Shown here: piece after piece, positions 59,320 to 64,000 of the stretch
Layout: each line of letters begins with the position of its first letter
How positions within the stretch are numbered: the first letter of the stretch is position 1
The notes under the pieces: generated by a model
Told to the model about the DNA's origin: nothing
The model's database searches: none
Seen by the model: the letters and a program-made list of their open reading frames with translations, nothing else
DNA from: Thermoplasmata archaeon
GTDB lineage: Archaea; Thermoplasmatota; Thermoplasmata; Lutacidiplasmatales; UBA184
Length of the DNA: 64,000 bases
Assembly: GCA_021806135.1 (NCBI GenBank)
Contig: JAJZYB010000001.1
Location: 109,892-173,891 of the forward strand
Direction of reading: 5' to 3'
Translations under genes and position numbers: made by a program

Positions 59320-60753
59320 TCAGAGCACCCAGCTCGGCTCTCCGTATCCCTCAGGATAGATCTGGGCGGGCTCCGGTCCCCCGAAGGGGTCCGGCCGGGG
59401 AATGGGGTCCCGTCCCTTCTTCCTCGCGATATAGGCATCGATGGCTTCCGCCACCTTGGTTCCCGCCGACATGGCGAAGACGATGGACTTGTTCCCGGAC
59501 GCGAAGATCCCTTCGATCCCGGTGCCCCAGTCCTCGCGCTTCCCCTCCGGCCACCCGCGGGGAGCCTTCAGGTCCAGGGTCGGCGGAAAGCCCTCCAGGT
59601 CGGCGACCTGCCCGGCGGCGATGATGACCGTGTCGCAATCCAGCGTCTCCTCGGTCCCGGGCACCAGGACGACGTTCCGCTTCCCCCGGGCGTCTGGAGG
59701 ACCGAGTTCGGTCCGCTGGATCACCAGGCCTTCCACGTGGTCGGTGCCCAGGATGCGCACCGGGGCGCGCCACCAGAGGAAGTTCACCCCCTCGATGTCG
59801 CACCCCTCGGATTCCTCCTCGGTGGCAGGCATGGCCTCCCGCCCGCGCCGATAGACCACCGTGGTGGGGTGCTCCCGGAAGAACCGTACGCAGCTGCGCG
59901 CCGCGTCCATGGCCACATCCCCCCCGCCGATGATGACGGGTACCCGGTCTCGTCTCCCTAGGAACGACTCCGGGTTCTTGTTGGAGGCGAGCAGGAAGGG
60001 GAGGGCATGGAAGACCCCGGGCAGTTCCTCTCCCGGGATCCTGATCTTCCCGGGGGCGGAGGCTCCCACCGCCAGATAGACGGCCAGATACCCCTCTTTG
60101 AGGAGGTCCTCGGGCTTGAAATCCACCCCTGCCTTGCGCCCGGTCTCGATCTTCAGATCGAAGTTCCTGAACCGGGCCAGGTCGGCGGGCAGTTCGTCCC
60201 CGTCGAGGTGGTACTTGGGGATGGTCTCCACCTGCCCCCCGAGGAAGGGTTCCTTCTCGAAGAGGGTGACGGAGTATCCCCGGAGGCAGAGTTCCCAGGC
60301 CGCCATGAGCCCGGCGGGTCCGCCGCCGACGACCGCCACCCGTTCCCCCCGGGAAGGCATCGGTACATAGGCCAGGTCCGAGCGGCCGAACTCCAGGGAC
60401 GCGCGCTTGAGGTGGCGGATGGCGATGGGGACGCCCCGGTCCTTCTTGACGCAGTCCTCCTCACAGTAGTGATAACAGGACTTGCACAGCACCGTGGCGA
60501 GGGGGTTTCCGAGCAGGGTGACCCGGGCGGCGGCGTCGAAGTCCCCCTTGGCGACCTGGGCGATGTATCCCTTGCAGTCCTGGGTGATGGGGCATGCCTG
60601 GACGCAGTACGGCATGGCACACTGGAGGCATCGCTGGGCCTCGAGCTGGGCCTCCTCGCGACTGTAGGGGTAGAGGATGTGTTCGAAGCGGCAACGGCGT
60701 TCCTCCGGCGTGAGTTCAGGGATGGTGACCCTCGACTGCTGTGTTGCGGACAT
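59320..60753 (-). CDS. GltD-like NADPH oxidoreductase (glutamate synthase small-subunit type)
   Basis: 477 residues. N-terminal Fe-S domain with RCLQCAMPYCVQACPITQDCKGY and CKSCYHYCEEDC, then FAD (VAVVGGGPAGLMAAWEL) and NADPH (PVIIGGGDVAMDAARSC) sites and the end GIEGIFASGNKSIVFAMSAGTKVAEAI. The family feeds electrons to glutamate synthase or other enzymes; the large subunit is not nearby. A TATA-like TCCTAAGG (60777-60784) lies about 27 nt from ATG 60753, so it is leaderless. Confidence 0.9.
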   Translation of the reverse strand: MSATQQSRVTIPELTPEERRCRFEHILYPYSREEAQLEAQRCLQCAMPYCVQACPITQDCKGYIAQVAKGDFDAAARVTLLGNPLATVLCKSCYHYCEEDCVKKDRGVPIAIRHLKRASLEFGRSDLAYVPMPSRGERVAVVGGGPAGLMAAWELCLRGYSVTLFEKEPFLGGQVETIPKYHLDGDELPADLARFRNFDLKIETGRKAGVDFKPEDLLKEGYLAVYLAVGASAPGKIRIPGEELPGVFHALPFLLASNKNPESFLGRRDRVPVIIGGGDVAMDAARSCVRFFREHPTTVVYRRGREAMPATEEESEGCDIEGVNFLWWRAPVRILGTDHVEGLVIQRTELGPPDARGKRNVVLVPGTEETLDCDTVIIAAGQVADLEGFPPTLDLKAPRGWPEGKREDWGTGIEGIFASGNKSIVFAMSAGTKVAEAIDAYIARKKGRDPIPRPDPFGGPEPAQIYPEGYGEPSWVL

Positions 60754-60869
60754 GCGTCGCCCTCCCGTTCAGGCACCCTTAGGAAGAATCCCTCCCCTCT
60801 TGAAGCCTGACCAATTTGGAAAGCGACCCACTCTCCGGTTCCCGAGAGCTGCGGGGGGAGGTTCCCGTC

Positions 60870-60880
60870 GAGTTTGGGAC
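60870..60880 (+). repeat. Left terminal inverted repeat of the IS relic
   Basis: GAGTTTGGGAC, perfect complement to the right end at 61762-61772. Confidence 0.75.
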
Positions 60881-60943
60881 CCGGCCCTGGAGCCCCTCCA
60901 TGCCACAAGGGGACGTCGGCGCCGTTGACGGACCCAAACTTGA

Positions 60944-61732
60944 GCCTCGAGGGCCCCTCTGCGATCCAGTACCGCTCCCGCACTTTGGTCGAGCGCTCCC
61001 CGGTTCGGCTGGAGAGAGGTAGACCATGCGAGACGGGGGACGCCAGGGGAATGGTCCCGGACCTTCATCGAATTCCATCGGAGGAATGGCGACTAGAACC
61101 TGATCCGGAGAACCCAGAGCGGGGCAACCGCATGGCCCCAAGGGAGTGTGCACACGTCGGCGGGGAGCGAGCGAGAGGGCGGGCTGCTTCCGCCGGCCCA
61201 GGCCCACCATGATTGGGTGTACAACGTGGCCACCGTGGGGCTCCGCTACGGGCTCATTGCGGGCTGGGTCTCCTGGGCCGACCATCGAGTGGGCGAAGTG
61301 AGCCGCTTCCCCGAGCTCGTACAACAGACCCGGAACCTCCATCCGGAGTGGAGACGCTTCGTGGGAGACGGAGGCTACTCGGCACGGTGGGTGGTGGGGA
61401 GGCTGGACCGTCGGGGGATAGGAGCCTGGATTCTCCCCCGGCGTAATGTGAACCTGAAGCCGCTGGGGGAGCCCGCTTGGACGCGATTGCTCCTGGGGCT
61501 GGTGAAGGACCCCCAGGCGTGGCTCGCCGTCTACTTCCAAAGGGTCCGTGTGGAAGCCACCTGGTGGTCGGTGGGGGCCCGGAACCCCGGAAGAATCCGC
61601 AAACGGCTGGTGCCCCGCCGCGAGACCGAAGCGATGCTCAGGGCCGTCGTGAGGAACCTTCGGCGGTTATGCTTCCACAGGGGGCTGGAGCGGGACTCGA
61701 GGTTTACGGCCTTCACCGCTATGGCAAGCTGA
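60944..61732 (+). pseudogene. Degraded DDE transposase
   Basis: In one frame a transposase-like protein reads RFGWREVDHARRGTPGEWSRT from about 60995, is broken by TAG at 61094, and runs on as one open frame to TGA 61732. The intact part has the catalytic-looking FVGDGGYSARW (Asp) and RVRVEATWW (Glu) with a basic helical end (VVRNLRRLCF). The N-terminal part before 60990 is poorly coding and has no good start. The family is IS5/IS4-like by motif; assignment is modest. Confidence 0.65.
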
Positions 61733-61761
61733 ACGTCAAGGAGACCCCATCGAGGGGTCTT

Positions 61762-61772
61762 GTCCCAAACTC
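61762..61772 (-). repeat. Right terminal inverted repeat of the IS relic
   Basis: GTCCCAAACTC, complement of the left end at 60870-60880. Confidence 0.75.
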
Positions 61773-61997
61773 TTTACAAGGGCAAAGGTTTTCGTCCGGC
61801 ATGATCACGCGATGTCGGAACACGCACTGTTCTGCGAACCGTATCGCTTCACGTGGAGGTGTCCAACCCACGGAAAAACGCTACCCTTGTGGAAGACCTT
61901 GTAGCGAATCAACGGTGATGCCCGGGTGATGGCCCTTAGAGCGCAGAACCCAATTCCATTACCCGGGCATGAAATGTGAGCTGATAAGACAAAAGGT

Positions 61998-62007
61998 CTT
62001 TATAAGG
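61998..62007 (+). promoter_or_regulatory. TATA box in front of a hairpin RNA candidate
   Basis: CTTTATAAGG in AT-rich DNA; its centre is about 25 nt upstream of 62027, where the GGCGTAGGG stem begins. Confidence 0.6.
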
Positions 62008-62026
62008 AAATCCTCGTCCCTGTTAC

Positions 62027-62074
62027 GGCGTAGGGCATCGTGTCTAGCCTTGGCTGAGGGAGGACTCCCTACGC
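62027..62074 (+). ncRNA. Predicted small RNA or structured 5' leader
   Basis: The predicted start site at 62027 coincides with a hairpin: GCGTAGGG (62028-62035) pairs exactly with CCCTACGC (62067-62074), with an inner AGCC-TT-GGCT helix. The 116 nt between the start site and the ATG at 62139 may be an untranslated leader of that gene, or the hairpin may be an independent small RNA. It is not a tRNA, 5S or SRP RNA by fold. Confidence 0.4.
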
Positions 62075-62138
62075 AATCTACCAGCCACTACACACCACCA
62101 ACCTTTTTCGAGTAACATTTTTTGAGTGAAGAAGGGAC

Positions 62139-62549
62139 ATGGCACAAGAGAAAATTCTATACCTAGCTATAGCCACAGTAGTTATTGTTATTTTAGTAAG
62201 TGTTACCAGCGTGATTGTCTTAAAAGGTGCATTGTCTCCAAAATCGACTAGTAAAGTAACCATACCTATTCAAAGTACTTTTTCTATGACGATCAGTAAT
62301 AATCAATATATAGAAGAGACTTTCCCTAGTGGCGATATAGTTACATTCACATGGCACGCTAATGGAACAGGACTGGCTGTTGTTGCAGTAAACTCCAGCG
62401 CTGGGCTAACATACGCAAGCCCTCTTGAAAGAAACGGTTCAGATAGTTTCAGCACAGGATTTATTCAGTATTATTTTACTGCCTTTTTTTCACCGCGATA
62501 TGCAACATATACAGTGTTTCTAAATGGTACTTATGTAAGTTATAGTTGA
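62139..62549 (+). CDS. Small N-terminally anchored secreted protein
   Basis: 136 residues. An N-terminal membrane span or signal anchor (LYLAIATVVIVILVSVTSVIVLKGAL) is followed by a Ser/Thr/aromatic-rich extracellular part with N-glycosylation sites (NGTG, NSSA, NGSD, NGTY). Many codons end in A or T, unlike the GC-rich neighbours, which suggests a different origin. Function unknown. The start is preceded by the direct repeats TTTTTCGAGTAA and TTTTTTGAGTGA. Confidence 0.7.
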   Translation: MAQEKILYLAIATVVIVILVSVTSVIVLKGALSPKSTSKVTIPIQSTFSMTISNNQYIEETFPSGDIVTFTWHANGTGLAVVAVNSSAGLTYASPLERNGSDSFSTGFIQYYFTAFFSPRYATYTVFLNGTYVSYS

Positions 62550-62550
62550 T

Positions 62551-62727
62551 ATGCGGTTTGATATAGCAGTAACACTCGGCGCAATAGCTGGAGTATTAAT
62601 AGTGTTGTTTGCCATTTGGGCTTTGGGCGGCAGTTGTGCGCGAAACAGGCCCATAGCCCTCTATCCCCAACAAGATTCCGCAATTATGTCGGCCGAAAGA
62701 GGGCCACCTCCGACATCCTGGTGTTGA
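62551..62727 (+). CDS. 58-residue membrane protein
   Basis: ATG 62551 lies 1 bp after the previous stop (TGA 62547-62549). A single hydrophobic span (VTLGAIAGVLIVLFAIWAL) is followed by GGSCARNRPIALY and a short Pro-rich tail ending PPPTSWC. Same AT-rich codon use as the upstream gene, so the pair is probably one operon. Function unknown. Confidence 0.5.
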   Translation: MRFDIAVTLGAIAGVLIVLFAIWALGGSCARNRPIALYPQQDSAIMSAERGPPPTSWC

Positions 62728-62869
62728 GGGGCGCTGCCACCCCTGAGTTTTCCACGTTACAACCCCGCTTGACTTCAACCTGACTCGGACAGAAGTTTGA
62801 GGTCGTCGTCAGAAACCACGTTGCTACGGGGAGGTTGAGGGGGTCGTGCGCGGTGTTGGTCTATTCGTG

Positions 62870-62890
62870 CCGCTTCGCGCAGCGAAGCGG
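62870..62890 (+). terminator. GC-rich hairpin
   Basis: CCGCTTCGC-GCA-GCGAAGCGG: 9-bp perfect stem with a 3-nt loop. No T run follows, so a terminator role is uncertain; it could also be a protein site or repeat remnant. Confidence 0.35.
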
Positions 62891-62925
62891 GCGGCGGGCG
62901 GCGGGCATGGGGCTGCCCGTATTTG

Positions 62926-62939
62926 AATCGTCAACGATT
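62926..62939. promoter_or_regulatory. 14-bp palindrome with CA spacer
   Basis: AATCGT-CA-ACGATT, perfect 6-bp arms around CA, the same geometry as the site before the RHH gene at 6026-6039, followed directly by an AT-rich tract (TAAAATG). Confidence 0.35.
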
Positions 62940-63047
62940 AAAATGCACGTCCGCAGGGCCGCTACGGCATACCTTCGTCCCCACTGGGTCCAGGTCTGAC
63001 CGTCCGAAACCTGACTCCCCTTACCATCAACCAGCGGCGATAAACCT

Positions 63048-63072
63048 CCAAATTTTTCAGTGAAAAATTTGG
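63048..63072. promoter_or_regulatory. 25-bp perfect inverted repeat upstream of a surface gene
   Basis: Arms CCAAATTTTTCA (63048-63059) and TGAAAAATTTGG (63061-63072) around a single G. It directly abuts the TATA box (63075) of the gene at 63107, a position where a bound dimer would block TBP/TFB. Confidence 0.6.
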
Positions 63073-63074
63073 CG

Positions 63075-63084
63075 AATATTTATG
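63075..63084 (+). promoter_or_regulatory. TATA box of the surface protein at 63107
   Basis: AATATTTATG, centre about 27 nt before ATG 63107, so the mRNA is expected to be leaderless. Confidence 0.6.
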
Positions 63085-63106
63085 TGGGAGAGTACAAATC
63101 CAAACC

Positions 63107-64000
63107 ATGATCAGCATGTCGCTCAAACGACGTGTTCCATCAGCCGACACTCCCGGATTGAGACTGAGTAGCCGCAGGTGCCTTCTTGGAGGGGTGATTA
63201 TCTCTCTTGTGATTACCTCATTGCTCCTGGGTGGGGCCCTCGGTTCAGCTATCTCGTCCGAAGGTAGTCCGGCGTTATCAGCAAATGTCCCGCTGTCCGT
63301 ACCCGTGCGGGCGAACGCCACGGCCGCGCCCCCAACTCCGGCTCCTGTAGCGAAGCAGGTACGGTCCTCGAACCGTTTTGAGATCTCCCAACTGTCAGGC
63401 ACTCCCCCTCCTAAGTGGCCGTACAGTGGAAATGTTGAACACAACTGGGAAGGATACTTAGGAAACGCCACGATCTACCCTACTGAATGGCCACATTACG
63501 ACTTCCTTCCGAGTCTTCCCGGGTCGGTTGCTTTTGTGAACTCTGCAAACGACACATTCAACCCATTGCCGTATTCCCCGACGAATGCCACTGGTTTCAA
63601 TTCTCGAGATAACTACACTGACCAGAACTACATATTAGTAAAAGTAAGTGACACTAAATCAACACCGGATTATTGTGTCTATTATCACCGTATTGCGAAT
63701 TTCACATGTGAACTCTATTACTCCGCTGTTGGCGCTGCGCAACAATATACCGAACCGTATCCGTGGGGAGATACGGTAGCGCCCAGCCAACTTCAAGTCA
63801 CTATCAGTGACAGCGGCCTACCCGGCAGGGCCACAACACAAATATACTTCCATGACAACGTAGGGGTGAATCTCTCTCGTATCCAACGACCGTCATTGAG
63901 GGACGGCCTCGGGTGGAGGGGAGCACCCCACCGAGACTGCCCAGGCCGTGAGCCCCGGTTCCAGAGGTCCCGGACCCCGCAACACGCGGAGGAACTCCTG
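63107..64000 (+). CDS. Secreted or surface protein, 3'-truncated by the window (and possibly rearranged)
   Basis: At least 298 residues, still open at the window end. A basic start (MISMSLKRRVPSADTPGLRLSSRR) precedes a membrane span/signal (GGVIISLVITSLLLGGALG), then a Ser/Thr/Pro linker, and a beta-rich part with many N-glycosylation sites (NATA, NDTF, NATG, NYTD, NFTC). Codon use is mixed and AT-richer than the core genes. From about 63880 the sequence turns GC-rich and the peptide becomes Arg/Pro-rich (SLRDGLGWRGAPHRDC), so the native protein may end or be interrupted near there. Confidence 0.6.
   Translation, partial: MISMSLKRRVPSADTPGLRLSSRRCLLGGVIISLVITSLLLGGALGSAISSEGSPALSANVPLSVPVRANATAAPPTPAPVAKQVRSSNRFEISQLSGTPPPKWPYSGNVEHNWEGYLGNATIYPTEWPHYDFLPSLPGSVAFVNSANDTFNPLPYSPTNATGFNSRDNYTDQNYILVKVSDTKSTPDYCVYYHRIANFTCELYYSAVGAAQQYTEPYPWGDTVAPSQLQVTISDSGLPGRATTQIYFHDNVGVNLSRIQRPSLRDGLGWRGAPHRDCPGREPRFQRSRTPQHAEELL
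63893..64000 (-). CDS. C-terminal end of a GC-rich gene on the minus strand (partial)
   Basis: Reading in from the right edge, 35 codons end in TGA at 63893-63895 (peptide ...LRGPGPLEPGLTAWAVSVGC...PPPEAVPQ). The stop is followed by a small hairpin CCGTC/GACGG (63890-63906), which might close it. Coding quality is better than the competing plus frame after 63880. The product is unknown. Confidence 0.35.
   Translation of the reverse strand, partial: QEFLRVLRGPGPLEPGLTAWAVSVGCSPPPEAVPQ

Larger units (their letters stand above)
60870..61772 (+). mobile_element. 903-bp insertion-sequence relic
   Basis: Bounded by an 11-bp perfect inverted repeat, GAGTTTGGGAC at 60870-60880 and GTCCCAAACTC at 61762-61772, with a transposase pseudogene inside. 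I see no target duplication next to the ends. The size and layout match a small DDE-type IS of the IS5/IS4 type. Confidence 0.7.
62728..63047. other. Intergenic region rich in inverted repeats
   Basis: No supported gene. It contains a 9-bp hairpin (62870-62890), a short run of GGCGGGC units (62886-62906) and a 14-bp palindrome (62926-62939). Confidence 0.6.

Noticed and set aside
62020..62090. tRNA-like gene
   Set aside because: No T-loop, no anticodon arm and wrong length; only a hairpin.
62886..62906. GGCGGGC repeats as a CRISPR-like array
   Set aside because: No spacers and only a short low-complexity run.
62962..63471. Minus-strand frame overlapping the surface gene
   Set aside because: The plus strand has a TATA, a start at the expected distance, a signal peptide and N-glycosylation sites; the minus peptide has no features.

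Overview
The window is a gene-dense, very GC-rich stretch of archaeal chromosome. The archaeal assignment is secure. It carries aIF5A, aIF2-alpha, Nop10, Nop5, fibrillarin, S27e, L44e, L15e, LX, stalk proteins P0/P1, prefoldin alpha, GINS51, archaeal Trm56, isopentenyl phosphate kinase, a PAC2 protein and Hel308, nearly all behind TATA boxes. Many starts sit about 25 nt downstream of a TATA centre, which implies leaderless mRNAs, and several of these are GTG or TTG. High GC, leaderless starts and a Ta0938-like protein make me lean towards an uncultured Thermoplasmatota-type lineage, but that is an inference. It keeps a classical mevalonate kinase plus IPK, unlike Thermoplasma itself.

Layout. 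1-6000: an unidentified gene tail, tRNA-Glu(CTC), a small orphan, a giant coiled-coil protein whose 5' end looks frameshifted, and aIF5A. 6-13 kb: a ribbon-helix-helix regulator with a palindrome in front, a small zinc protein, cobalamin adenosyltransferase, YchF, mevalonate kinase, Trm56, a winged-helix protein, then the translation operon L44e-S27e-aIF2alpha-Nop10 and a dienelactone-hydrolase-like enzyme. 13-20 kb: the L1-P0-P1 stalk operon, PurF, the box C/D pair Nop5-fibrillarin, and a DRG GTPase. 20-25 kb: a VirB4/HerA-type ATPase, then three consecutive RecA/KaiC-fold genes of which only the first keeps a Walker A motif. 25-33 kb: esterase, PAC2, MidA-like methyltransferase, GINS51, Toprim protein, L15e, and the LX-prefoldin-FtsY-TrmJ operon. 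33-38 kb: an ABC-2 exporter, a PqqC/TenA-like enzyme with a zinc partner, and a ThiI homologue whose PP-loop has been lost. 38-50 kb: ArgRS-IPK-Elp3 run, surface proteins, HTH-CBS regulator, P1 peptidase, a minimal zincin, an MFS permease and YjbQ. 50-61 kb: an ATPase-dead Orc1/Cdc6-like protein, Hel308, acyl-CoA dehydrogenase, GNAT, Rqc2/NEMF homologue, HVO_0476-type zinc protein and a GltD-like flavoprotein.

From 60.87 kb the character changes. A 903-bp insertion-sequence relic with 11-bp inverted ends is followed by AT-richer DNA. This holds a TATA-driven hairpin RNA candidate, two small membrane proteins, several perfect palindromes and a large secreted/surface protein that runs into GC-rich sequence at the window end. 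This looks like an acquired or fast-evolving island.

The most unusual pieces are the KaiC trio, the dead-PP-loop ThiI with its overlapping partner, the Orc1/Cdc6-like protein without a Walker lysine, the P0 stalk protein without its factor-binding tail, the coiled-coil giant with a probable frameshift, and the palindrome- and hairpin-rich island at the right end. No CRISPR array or rRNA gene was seen. Six convergent gene pairs overlap by 20-85 bp, showing how compact the genome is.
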